This document shows positions 17,601-24,200 of a stretch of 24,524 nt of DNA, piece after piece; positions within the stretch are counted from its first letter, which is position 1; each line of letters opens with the position of its first letter. This DNA is from HGM04593 sp045533955 (lineage in GTDB: Bacteria > Bacteroidota > Bacteroidia > Bacteroidales > Bacteroidaceae), in NCBI GenBank assembly GCA_045533955.1, contig JAZSIU010000106.1, positions 1-24,524 of the forward strand. Reading direction: 5' to 3'. The notes under the pieces are model-generated. The model was not told the DNA's origin, searched no databases, and saw nothing but the letters and a program-made list of their open reading frames with translations. A program made the position numbers and the translations under genes.

Positions 17601-17763
17601 ACAGTGCAATGCACATTGTGTCGAGCAGGGTGCTTTTGCCCGAGCCTGTGTTACCGGTGATTGCAAATATGCCGGCCGATTTTAGGGGCTCGCTGCGAAA
17701 GTCAATCTCAAATTCGCCGGCCAAAGAGGCCATATTGTTTCCTCTAATTGCTAAAATTTTCAT
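14677..17763 (-). CDS. sbcC: SbcC/Rad50-type ATPase subunit of SbcCD nuclease
   Basis: The 1028-residue SMC-like protein starts with MKILAIRGNNMASLAGEFEI. Walker A is GNTGSGKST (37-45). A long Glu/Lys/Gln-rich coiled coil spans about 180-890 and is broken in the middle by the zinc hook CPVCG (Cys512/Cys515). The C-terminal ABC signature is LSGGETFLVSLALALAL (from Leu935), and Walker B is SLFIDEGFGSLD (Asp967/Glu968). In the family, SbcC dimerises through the hook and with SbcD opens hairpins and blocked DNA ends, including long palindromes. The start overlaps the end of sbcD by 20 nt and the stop lies 2 nt before addA, so translation is probably coupled along the operon. Confidence 0.95.
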   Translation of the reverse strand: MKILAIRGNNMASLAGEFEIDFRSEPLKSAGIFAITGNTGSGKSTLLDTMCIALYNKSPRTENVNGSTEFPDTGKKGIHESDTRNILRRGCVEGYAECDFRAIDGKEYRARWSVHRANHKPDGNLKNSECSLHCLSNNSDIQGTKTELYKKISNLLGLTFDQFTRAVLLAQGDFATFLKAPSAKKSEILEKLTGTDIYSQISKKIFLRNKEAENELKIISAKIGEIKLLSDDEITALDDEHKQIEKEKKESEKNLKESEKKLEWIERMSTLEAEEKSARESVARSQKALDELRPTIEALKKIDSIQPIRDTYTNILALKKEIKESNEKIEEQKSQEKAQAEALSRAEAQLKTLINQQTILSNEWNAAQPKIREALKIETEKRINTQKLSEHQQEINNSKKQQTQCSTTIEHLTQENATLQKELQTILEWKKAHEKHNSVANSIDTTLQDITEADEASMLIKEKSKLRETSQALLKNQENRLAEAQALSEHLNSTLTQEIATLRSQLVEGKPCPVCGSRHHETSTIGNNILQEKQLIKAKEENRATIEHLSKSIEHSRTEITTLAASIEGYTKIYNNKYSRATRQLQPLLHTDSPTLQELITLAREVKNIATEWQRKETQYSDTQRKREINNATLSATQTRLKEITESIDEKESNLKRITQSIEQQDKKHSQLIGNNSAQSLEQEYQKKIQRVNDAITQGSEHRNTLLVTLARSRQHIETLHRNIQQKSHEFQEHKQAIEKFLASCTPALSLEELHKIATTPAQEITRMRNLVEQTNNQLLQATTTLDERRRNIEQHLKAPTRPDASQSKEELQSRHTENREKVSQLSERLTQITVTLKSDDANKKHTQKLRQELDKATETATAWKKLDELLGSSDGNKFRMIAQGYTLDIMLTYANKHLAELSSRYKLGRISPETLAIKVIDLDMMSQSRSVHTLSGGETFLVSLALALALSSLSSNKMNIESLFIDEGFGSLDSETLSIAMDALERLHNMGRKIGIISHLSEIIERIPTQIHVIKSKEGKSKIKIIG

Positions 17764-18952
17764 TGCTAATCTCTGTAATTACCTCTTTTAATAGTTGTTG
17801 CATATTTGCCGGCATCTCGTCGTGGCCGTATCGGCGCGAGAAATAGTCGGTTGCGAGCCTCATTGGGTCGATGCTTTTTATCTCGTCGTATGTGAGTGGG
17901 GATTGGATGTTGCTTGTGCCTTGCTGCGATACTGCTTCGATGCGTGCGAGGCGTATGGCTTTATCTTCGAGTGCTTTTTCTATTTGTATTCGCAGTGTGG
18001 GTTCGGGTTGGTCTATCGTGATTCGTATCTCGAGGAAGGGGGAGCTTTCGTCGGCCTCGCCTTGTGGCAGGCTTTGGAGTTCTTGCAGTATTTGCGGCAG
18101 GGGGGATGCATCGTTTTTGGGGACTCTTATCAGCTTTGTTGTGTTGGGAATTTCTAATCTTTCGGTGGTGATTCTCTCGTTGTCTATTGTGAGCATTGTA
18201 ACGCTCTGACGATTGTCTCGTTCGGCGAATGACATTGGCAGCGGCGCGCCCGAGTAGCAGATGTTTTTATTGGGGCCGAGGCTCTGTGCCTTGTGCAGAT
18301 GCCCCAAGGCAATATAGGAGACGCTTTTCGAGAGCTCTCCAAGCTCTACGCAGTCGAGGCCGCCGACTATGGTGCGTTCGCTGCGGTCGTCCGACGAGAT
18401 GCTGCCGCCTGTGGCAAAAAGATGACCCATAAGGATTATGTGTTTGTATCTCTCTCGGGCCTTCTCGATGAGGGTGGCAAAGGTGTGCCTTACCCCCTCG
18501 GAGTGGCTCTCGGCGGTGGGGTAGTCGCCTTGACGCAGATAGGGGAGCGCAATGCAGCAGATGCTGTCGCTGAGTGCAATTATGTGGCGTTCGTAGAGGG
18601 GGGTGTTGTCGGCGGTGCGCTGCATTGTTCCGCGCACGGTAACACCGAATATCTCCATAAGTGTGTCGGGGGCTTCGAGGCGTGCACCCGAGTCGTGATT
18701 GCCGGCTGTGATTATTATTTTGAACTGTGGCCTCTGTTGTGTTACGTTGCGTATGAAGCTGTATAGGCTTTTTTGTGCGCTTGCCGATGGGTTGGGGGTG
18801 TCGAAAATGTCCCCTGCAATCAGTAGTGCATCGGCTCTTTTCTCTTTTATGATGGCTGTGAGCCACGCGAGAAAATTCTCGTGTTCTTTTGTGCGCTCGT
18901 ATCCGAAAAATGTCTGTCCCAGATGCCAATCGGCTGTGTGTATGAGTATCAT
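17744..18952 (-). CDS. sbcD: SbcD/Mre11-type nuclease subunit of SbcCD
   Basis: The 402-residue calcineurin-like phosphoesterase carries every metal motif: Asp8/His10 (TADWHLG), Asp48 (AGDIFD), Asn85-His86-Asp87 (AGNHDSGA), and the downstream histidines of ILMGHLFATGG and IALGHLHKAQ. The C-terminal capping region (about 280-402) is normal for the family. It provides the Mn2+-dependent nuclease activity of the SbcCD complex. The TAG stop lies 20 nt inside sbcC. It is the first gene of the minus-strand run and is divergent from trkH, with 191 nt between the starts. Confidence 0.95.
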   Translation of the reverse strand: MILIHTADWHLGQTFFGYERTKEHENFLAWLTAIIKEKRADALLIAGDIFDTPNPSASAQKSLYSFIRNVTQQRPQFKIIITAGNHDSGARLEAPDTLMEIFGVTVRGTMQRTADNTPLYERHIIALSDSICCIALPYLRQGDYPTAESHSEGVRHTFATLIEKARERYKHIILMGHLFATGGSISSDDRSERTIVGGLDCVELGELSKSVSYIALGHLHKAQSLGPNKNICYSGAPLPMSFAERDNRQSVTMLTIDNERITTERLEIPNTTKLIRVPKNDASPLPQILQELQSLPQGEADESSPFLEIRITIDQPEPTLRIQIEKALEDKAIRLARIEAVSQQGTSNIQSPLTYDEIKSIDPMRLATDYFSRRYGHDEMPANMQQLLKEVITEISNENFSN

Positions 18953-18975
18953 TTTTTTCTTTTGTAATTGGTTTG

Positions 18976-18983
18976 CTAAAATA
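18976..18983 (-). promoter_or_regulatory. Weak candidate -7 element for the sbcD operon
   Basis: The minus strand reads TATTTTAG, one mismatch from TAnnTTTG, 23 nt upstream of the sbcD ATG. There is no clear -33 TTTG at the right distance. The rest of the 191-nt divergent region shows T-rich tracts but no convincing promoter for trkH. Confidence 0.2.
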
Positions 18984-19143
18984 GTAATTTATTCTCAGAT
19001 TATTGTGTTCTTTGGGTTATATTATGGTGGCTGTCGAGGCTCTTTTTTTGCTTTTTTTGCTCTACGATGAAAAAAATGTCGAACCTTTGGCTGCGCTGGT
19101 GTTGTTAATTAGGAATAGGCTCGGTTGTTTTTAAAAAAAGAAT

Positions 19144-20964
19144 ATGTATCTGCGTGGCGTGAAGAAAATATTTACCGCAAAAAGGGTTACGGCCATTGAG
19201 CATTGGCTGGAGATTGTTCTTTTTTTATTGTCGATGGTTACAATTGGGGCTCTTGCGGTGGATTATGGCTTTAGGCTCGATGGTGTGGAACGTCGGGCGA
19301 TTGACTTTATTTATCGCTTGTCGTGGTGGTGTTATCTGTTGTTGTTTGTTCTGCAACTGCTTTTCGGGTGGCGCGGGATAAAGGGAAACTCTCTTTTTTT
19401 GACTTCTCTTGTGGGGGTGCTCTTTTTGCTCTCGGTGGTGCTGCGTTTTTCGGGGTCTGAAGCGGTGGCAGGGCTCGCGGGCGTCCCTTTTTATCTTAAT
19501 TATCTGATTGTTGATAAGATTCTGCTTTTGCTTCTGGCGCTGCTTGACGTCTCGCGCGGAATTGTTGATTTTATAAACAAAAAGACTAACCCGGCAATGC
19601 TTATGGCTGTTTGTTTTGCGTTGCTAATTGTTCTTGGGATGCTGCTTCTGCTGCTTCCGCGCTCGAGGCTCGAGGGGGTAAATCTCTCGCTCGTCGATGC
19701 TCTTTTTATTTCGACAAGCGCGGTGTGTGTTACGGGGCTTTCGCCGCTGGATGTTGCTGCCACCTTTTCGCTCGAGGGGCAGATTGTGCTTCTGCTGCTC
19801 ATACAGGCGGGTGGGCTGGGGGTGATGACAATCACCAGCTTTTTTGCGCTATTTTTTATGGGTGGGACGGGGCTTTACAGTCAGTTTGCTTTGCGCGATA
19901 TGTTGGGGAGCGATGCTTTTGGCTCACTTGTCTCGACGCTGCTCAATATCCTCGGCTTTACTTTTATTATAGAGGCTGTGGGGGCTGTCGCTTTGTGGCT
20001 CTCTGTTAGCGGGACGATGGGAATGAGCTTGCGGCACGAGGCTTTTTTCTCGCTCTTTCATTCGGTGTCGGCTTTTTGTAATGCGGGCTTTTCGACGCTG
20101 AGCGGTAATCTTGGTAACTCTCTCTTGATGCGGGGGAATAATATGTTTTTTCTGATTATCACGTTTCTTGTTATTCTGGGGTCGTTGGGTTATCCTATTC
20201 TTGCAAATTTTAAAAAGATTATTTTTTATTATGCGAGACGTCTGCTCGGACGGCTTCTTGGACGCGACGCAACGTTTGTGCGTTACAGCCACATAATGAA
20301 CATAAACACAAAAATTGTACTGACAATGAGTTTTTTGCTTTTCGCGGCCGGGGCGCTGCTTATGGCGCTTTTCGAGTGGAACGGGGCCTTTGCCGCGCTA
20401 CCGCCGGGCGATAAGGTTGTTCAGTCGCTCTTTACGGCGGCGGTGCCTCGGACGGCGGGATTCGGCAGTGTCAGCCTCACGGGTTTTTCGTCGTCGGCAA
20501 TTGTTGTTTATATTTTTCTGATGTGGGTGGGCGGCGCCTCGCAATCTACTGCCGGTGGTATTAAGGTTAATACTTTTGCCGTGGCATACGCCAATATGCT
20601 TGCGGTGATGCGGGGGCATCGGGTGGTGATGCTTTTCGGCAGGGAAATCTCGGTCGAGTCGCTGCGTCGGGCCTTGGCTGTTATATTCGGGTCGATACTT
20701 ATAATTTCTGCGGCTTTTTTTGTGCTGTTGATTTTGGAGCCCGATATTCCCTCGGGACGGTTGTTTTTCGAGACGGTCTCGGCTTATAGCACCGTTGGGG
20801 CCGGTCTCGGAGTAACGCCGCTGCTGGGCGGTGCTTCGAAACTGCTTCTGTCGCTACTTATGTTTCTTGGGCGCGTGGGGTTTATGACGGTGCTTGCAAC
20901 CATTATTCCGCCTACCGGCGCGCGCAAATTCCGTTACCCGAAGGATAATGTTATTATAAATTGA
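19144..20964 (+). CDS. trkH: TrkH/KtrB-family potassium uptake membrane protein
   Basis: The 606-residue polytopic membrane protein has the four pore-loop repeats of the TrkH/KtrB/HKT superfamily. The filter glycines are Gly198 (CVTGLSPLD), Gly315 (SAFCNAGFSTL), Gly439 (AAVPRTAGFGS) and Gly552 (SAYSTVGAGLG). The gating-region motif GGASQSTAGGIKVNT is at 463-477. About 150 extra N-terminal residues hold four predicted membrane helices, as is usual for Bacteroidota members. It carries K+ (possibly Na+-coupled) across the inner membrane and needs a cytoplasmic RCK partner, which is encoded directly downstream. The stop TGA (20962-20964) lies 5 nt before the next ATG. Confidence 0.92.
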   Translation: MYLRGVKKIFTAKRVTAIEHWLEIVLFLLSMVTIGALAVDYGFRLDGVERRAIDFIYRLSWWCYLLLFVLQLLFGWRGIKGNSLFLTSLVGVLFLLSVVLRFSGSEAVAGLAGVPFYLNYLIVDKILLLLLALLDVSRGIVDFINKKTNPAMLMAVCFALLIVLGMLLLLLPRSRLEGVNLSLVDALFISTSAVCVTGLSPLDVAATFSLEGQIVLLLLIQAGGLGVMTITSFFALFFMGGTGLYSQFALRDMLGSDAFGSLVSTLLNILGFTFIIEAVGAVALWLSVSGTMGMSLRHEAFFSLFHSVSAFCNAGFSTLSGNLGNSLLMRGNNMFFLIITFLVILGSLGYPILANFKKIIFYYARRLLGRLLGRDATFVRYSHIMNINTKIVLTMSFLLFAAGALLMALFEWNGAFAALPPGDKVVQSLFTAAVPRTAGFGSVSLTGFSSSAIVVYIFLMWVGGASQSTAGGIKVNTFAVAYANMLAVMRGHRVVMLFGREISVESLRRALAVIFGSILIISAAFFVLLILEPDIPSGRLFFETVSAYSTVGAGLGVTPLLGGASKLLLSLLMFLGRVGFMTVLATIIPPTGARKFRYPKDNVIIN

Positions 20965-20969
20965 AAAAT

Positions 20970-21389
20970 ATGAAATATCTTGTAATAGGATTGGGAAATT
21001 TCGGTACCACTCTTGCCGAGGAGCTTACTGCGGGCGGCCACGATGTAATTGGGGTGGATACGTGCGAACAGCGCATCGAGGATATTAAGGAGCGCATTGC
21101 GGTGGCATATATTTTGGATGCAACTGATGAGGCTGCGCTAAAGTCTCTGCCTCTTGCACAGCTCGATGCGGTGTTTGTGGCGATAGGGCACAGTCTATCG
21201 GCTTCGTTGCGCGCAGTGGCCACGCTTAAGAGGCTCGCTGTAAAAGGTATCTTTGTGCGTGCCATAGATGCAGTGCATTTGTCTATTCTCGAGGCGATGA
21301 ACATAGAAAATGTTTTTATGCCCGAGAGTTACGCGGCGCGTCTTTTTGCGCAGAAAATCTTAAAAGGCAAGGCGGGGAATGTGGATTAG
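20970..21389 (+). CDS. TrkA/KtrA-type RCK N-terminal domain protein, lacks TrkA_C
   Basis: The 139-residue protein is a single NAD-binding Rossmann domain. GLGNFG (GxGxxG) lies near the N-terminus, followed by the acidic end of beta2 (IGVDTCEQRI), then YILDATDEAAL and VFVAIGHSLSASLRAVATLKR. Ordinary KtrA/TrkA subunits are about 220 residues or longer and add a C-terminal RCK_C ligand domain. Here the frame stops right after the Rossmann fold, and no continuation is visible in the next 100 nt. I chose ATG 20970 (MKYLVIGLGNFG). A TTG three codons earlier (20961) overlapping the trkH stop is the alternative. The protein should bind the cytoplasmic face of the preceding TrkH and gate it by nucleotide. 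Confidence 0.85.
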   Translation: MKYLVIGLGNFGTTLAEELTAGGHDVIGVDTCEQRIEDIKERIAVAYILDATDEAALKSLPLAQLDAVFVAIGHSLSASLRAVATLKRLAVKGIFVRAIDAVHLSILEAMNIENVFMPESYAARLFAQKILKGKAGNVD

Positions 21390-21435
21390 AATTCTCTGTT
21401 CCCCAAAAACGGAAAGAAAAAACAGTGAATAAAAA

Positions 21436-21471
21436 GCGTCCTCTGCAACTGAAAAAAATGGCAGAGGACGC
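21436..21471 (-). terminator. Terminator between convergent ktrA-like and acyltransferase genes
   Basis: An 11-bp perfect inverted repeat, GCGTCCTCTGC (21436-21446) and GCAGAGGACGC (21461-21471), has a 14-nt loop. On the minus strand it is followed by TTTTTATT, making it an intrinsic terminator for the acyltransferase gene 36 nt away. It can also fold in plus-strand mRNA. Confidence 0.8.
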
Positions 21472-21507
21472 AAATAATAGCTTTATTCTTCTGAAAGTCT
21501 ATAAATT

Positions 21508-22680
21508 TTATTTCATAAATTTCTTTGTGAGCCAACGGCGCACGGGTTCGTCGTAGAGCTTCAGACAGGCGTAAGCGAGGCTGATATTTATTGCAAACAC
21601 CATAATAACAACCGGCCACGTCTCGCCAAGAGTGTAAAGTTTGTTCTCGATGAGCCAAGCATAGAACAGATACATAACAGGGTAGTGCACAATGTAGAGC
21701 GGGTACGAAATATCGCCCAAGAATTTGCACACTTTTGTCGATACGGCGTCGGTGGTGCTGCCCGATGCTGCCAGCCACACAATAGTGGGGAATACTATCA
21801 TTATGCAGGCAAGTTCGTAAATACCGTTTATGCTTATGCTGCCGCTTTTGGCAAATGCGGGCACCGAGAAGAGCGCAAAGAGTACAACGATAGAAATCCA
21901 GAAAATTCCGGGAATCTTGTAGGGCTTGAAATTTCGCGCCATCAGCATACCCAGCGTGAGGGGGAACATCATCCTTAAGAATCCTCCGAAGAAGTTGACC
22001 TCGTCGAGTGTCCATCCTATGCCAGTCATATCGTATCCCGATACGTCGGTGGCAACGAACCACACCCAAGCAACGCCCAAAAGGGCTGTCAGCAGCGCCA
22101 GCGCCTTGTTGCCCAAGTGGCGGATAAAAAGCGCATACACAATATTGCCGATGTACTCGAAAAAGAGCGACCACGAGGGGCCGTTAAGCGAGAACATCTC
22201 GCCGTTGCCGCGAACGTCGTAGCCGGCGCCGGGATAAGCGGGGATAAAGAGCATCGCAAGCACAAGAGCCACAATTGTCCACGAGAGAGGCGTCGCCGTG
22301 CCGTCCCATTTAACGCCGCCCTGAAAGAGGAAAGTGATAAAGCCTATTATCGCTCCCATAATGAGCATAGGGTGCAGACGAATAAGACGGCGCTTGAAAA
22401 AACTCCCCGTCGTGAGGCGATTCTTACTGTCGGCCTGCCAACGGCTGTCGTAAGCGTAGCTGATTACAAATCCCGAGAGCATAAAAAAGAAATCCACTCC
22501 CAAATGTCCGTGGTTAAAGACGTCGATGGCCGACCCCTCGGCAAAGGCAAAGCCCTCGAAAACGTGGTACCAGACGACCATCAAAGCAGCTGCGCCGCGC
22601 AGGCCGTCGAGCAGCGCATAGTGGGGCTTACTATCGGCAAATGCTGCCGATGCTGTTGTAAAGTTTTTTGTTTCTGACAT
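21508..22680 (-). CDS. OafA/YrhL-type acyltransferase 3 family membrane protein
   Basis: The 390-residue protein has about ten hydrophobic segments. The family signature is at the N-terminus: LDGLRGAAALMVVWYHVFE with the R-X10-H motif (Arg28, His39), followed by GHLGVDFFFMLSGFVIS and FFKRRLIRLHPM. Members transfer acetyl or other acyl groups onto sugars of surface polysaccharides, O-antigen or peptidoglycan at the inner membrane. The substrate here cannot be told, because no glycosyltransferases or polysaccharide genes are nearby. It is a single minus-strand gene with its own candidate promoter (22769-22776) and terminator (21436-21471). Confidence 0.9.
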   Translation of the reverse strand: MSETKNFTTASAAFADSKPHYALLDGLRGAAALMVVWYHVFEGFAFAEGSAIDVFNHGHLGVDFFFMLSGFVISYAYDSRWQADSKNRLTTGSFFKRRLIRLHPMLIMGAIIGFITFLFQGGVKWDGTATPLSWTIVALVLAMLFIPAYPGAGYDVRGNGEMFSLNGPSWSLFFEYIGNIVYALFIRHLGNKALALLTALLGVAWVWFVATDVSGYDMTGIGWTLDEVNFFGGFLRMMFPLTLGMLMARNFKPYKIPGIFWISIVVLFALFSVPAFAKSGSISINGIYELACIMIVFPTIVWLAASGSTTDAVSTKVCKFLGDISYPLYIVHYPVMYLFYAWLIENKLYTLGETWPVVIMVFAINISLAYACLKLYDEPVRRWLTKKFMK

Positions 22681-22768
22681 TTTGTATGTTTTTTTTATTG
22701 ATTATTCCCCAAAAGAATTTTTGATGCGTAGGACGATAATCAGTCGCCTTTGCATAGTTTTTAGGGTG

Positions 22769-22776
22769 CGAAGATA
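22769..22776 (-). promoter_or_regulatory. Candidate -7 element for the acyltransferase gene
   Basis: The minus strand reads TATCTTCG, one mismatch from TAnnTTTG, in the context TTTTGTATCTTCGCACC that is common upstream of Bacteroidales genes. Transcription from about 22762 would give a leader of about 80 nt. The -33 element is not clear. Confidence 0.45.
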
Positions 22777-22792
22777 CAAAATGCCTTGTTAT

Positions 22793-22813
22793 AAAAATTT
22801 GCTTAAAAGCAAA
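22793..22813 (-). terminator. AT-rich hairpin terminator after the Crp-family gene
   Basis: The sequence TTTGCTTAAAAGCAAA (22798-22813) folds as a 7-bp stem with a 2-nt centre. On the minus strand it is followed by TTTTT, 3 nt past the TAA stop of the regulator gene. It is a weak but plausible intrinsic terminator. Confidence 0.5.
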
Positions 22814-22816
22814 AAA

Positions 22817-23380
22817 TTATTTGCCCGACCTTATTCTGCTTAGTGTGTATATAGAGATTCCCAGAAATTCGGCAACATACTTTAGTTTTATTCTGTTCAG
22901 AAGCCCCGGGAAGCGCTGCAAAAAACAGTCGTAACGCTCGCGAGGCGATAGTTGCAGGCGCTCTACGAAAATGTGGCTCAGGAGGCAGTTTACATCTTGA
23001 TGCACAATGCGTCCCCAATTGGCAATGTCGATGTACTTTTCGTAAAGTTCGTTCAGACGGTCGATGGGGATTGTGTAGATTATGCAGTCGGTAAGCGTCT
23101 CTATGCTCTCGACCGAGGGCTTGTTGTGATAGAGCGAGTACATTCCGAAGGTAATATCTCCCTCGAGGCTGAACCACGTTGTTGTGTCGGTTCCGTCCTT
23201 ATGGAAAATGGAGCGCGTAACCCCCTGCTCGATAAAATAGACATTATGGTCGGTTACCCCCGACTGCACAATGCGCTTGTTCTTGGGGTAGTGCACAGCA
23301 CGAAGCTCCCTCAATAGCGCTTGCAGTGCCTCGTCCGAGACGGGGTGGTATCCTCTTATTTTGCGTATAATATTCTCCAT
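22817..23380 (-). CDS. Crp/Fnr-family transcriptional regulator
   Basis: The 187-residue protein has an N-terminal cyclic-nucleotide-binding-like beta barrel (about 15-115, with KNKRIVQSG, VYFIEQGVTRSIF and GDITFGMYSL). A dimer helix follows, and then a compact C-terminal helix-turn-helix (LKYVAEFLGISIYTLSRIR, 166-184). Such short Crp-like regulators are common in Bacteroidota. The conserved cAMP-binding Arg-Ser pair of Crp is not evident, nor are Fnr cysteines, so the ligand is unknown. The frame is open 49 codons upstream, but that part overlaps the divergent peptidase gene and is not family-like. I therefore chose MENIIRKIRG at 23380. The divergent peptidase gene starts 74 nt away and is a candidate target. 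Confidence 0.88.
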   Translation of the reverse strand: MENIIRKIRGYHPVSDEALQALLRELRAVHYPKNKRIVQSGVTDHNVYFIEQGVTRSIFHKDGTDTTTWFSLEGDITFGMYSLYHNKPSVESIETLTDCIIYTIPIDRLNELYEKYIDIANWGRIVHQDVNCLLSHIFVERLQLSPRERYDCFLQRFPGLLNRIKLKYVAEFLGISIYTLSRIRSGK

Positions 23381-23387
23381 AATAGGG

Positions 23388-23395
23388 CAAATATA
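23388..23395 (-). promoter_or_regulatory. Candidate -7 element close to the Crp-family gene start
   Basis: The minus strand reads TATATTTG, a perfect TAnnTTTG match, with only 7 nt between it and the ATG at 23380. If it is used, the mRNA would be leaderless or nearly so. No -33 TTTG is seen at the expected spacing. Confidence 0.35.
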
Positions 23396-23453
23396 CTCTT
23401 TTTTGTCGAGCGGGCTCTCTGTTTGCGACAAAATTGTTATCTTAGCCCCGATT

Positions 23454-24200
23454 ATGGAACATTTTTTACAGATTTTACAAGCGGTTACGGTGAGCAGCCG
23501 CGACGACGGGAAGCATTTTACCGACACTGCACGCCTCGAGGCAATTGAGGCGTTGCTCGACGGCAGCGCCTATGAGCAGTTGCACAAGGGCCCTCTGTCG
23601 ATGCTCTATGGCAGACGCCGTCCAAGAGAGGGCGAGAGGGTAGTGCTTGTCTCCTCGCACATTGACAGCCTCTATTCGCGGTGCTTCTGTGCCGACGGGG
23701 GCGAGACGCTGCACGGTACATTCGACAACAGCTACACTAATGCTGCGGTAATTTGGAATATGCTGCACGGAAAATTTGCCGATAATGTTATTGTGGCGTT
23801 CACCGGCGACGAGGAGCAAGACTCGCGCGGCGCCGTCGAGGCCCTCTGTGCGCTGGGGCTTATGCAGTGCAGCGTGGCCTTTGCCATAGTGCTTGACGTT
23901 ACCGAAGAGGGGTGGCAGCACGAGGCGCTCTTTACCATAGAGAATGACCTCGGGGTTGATATTTTCACCGCGCATCATTTGGTGGAGCTTCTGAGGCCAT
24001 ACAACGGACGATACTCTTATGTGCATAATGCCGAGCTCGACGAGAGTTGGGACTACGACGAGTATGGAGTCCCCTGCTTCACGCTGTGTGCACCCATCCT
24101 CGGGGATATGCACAGCGACGAGGGGGTGCTGCTGCGAAAAGCCTCTTTCCCCGCATACGTCGATTTTCTATCGCTGGCTGCAAACGCCATTCTCGGCTGA
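23454..24200 (+). CDS. M28/M42-like zinc metallopeptidase family protein
   Basis: The 248-residue protein has the ligand pattern of co-catalytic zinc aminopeptidases. His69-x-Asp71 lies in VLVSSHIDS, Asp91 in GTFDNSYTNAAV, Glu120-Glu121 in AFTGDEEQDSRGA, Asp148 in IVLDVTEEGW, and a late His220 in LGDMHSDEG. It has no signal peptide or membrane helix, so it is probably cytoplasmic. It is shorter than typical M42 enzymes (about 340-360), and the inserted dimerisation domain of that family appears to be absent. The substrate is unknown. I chose ATG 23454 (MEHFLQILQAV). The frame extends 31 codons upstream, but this would overlap the Crp-family start region. Confidence 0.75.
   Translation: MEHFLQILQAVTVSSRDDGKHFTDTARLEAIEALLDGSAYEQLHKGPLSMLYGRRRPREGERVVLVSSHIDSLYSRCFCADGGETLHGTFDNSYTNAAVIWNMLHGKFADNVIVAFTGDEEQDSRGAVEALCALGLMQCSVAFAIVLDVTEEGWQHEALFTIENDLGVDIFTAHHLVELLRPYNGRYSYVHNAELDESWDYDEYGVPCFTLCAPILGDMHSDEGVLLRKASFPAYVDFLSLAANAILG

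Noticed and set aside
20961..20969. TTG start for the RCK gene overlapping the trkH stop (TTGA)
   Set aside because: It is possible as a coupled start, but ATG 20970 gives the usual N-terminus MKYLVIGLGNFG directly before the Rossmann strand.
21374..21404. GGGGAA/TTCCCC inverted repeat across the end of the RCK gene as its terminator
   Set aside because: It overlaps the stop codon and is followed by A-rich, not T-rich, sequence on the plus strand. The hairpin at 21436-21471 is the better terminator.
23361..23453. 31-residue N-terminal extension of the peptidase, with a hydrophobic look
   Set aside because: It would be antisense to the start of the regulator gene and includes its candidate promoter. 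The alignment-like region begins after ATG 23454, so I do not call a signal peptide.
23381..23527. 49-residue N-terminal extension of the Crp-family regulator
   Set aside because: It is antisense to the peptidase start and is unlike the family. The beta-barrel domain starts properly at 23380.
23475..24113. 212-codon minus-strand open frame inside the peptidase gene
   Set aside because: It is a shadow frame. The plus-strand frame carries ordered zinc-ligand motifs, whereas this one shows none.
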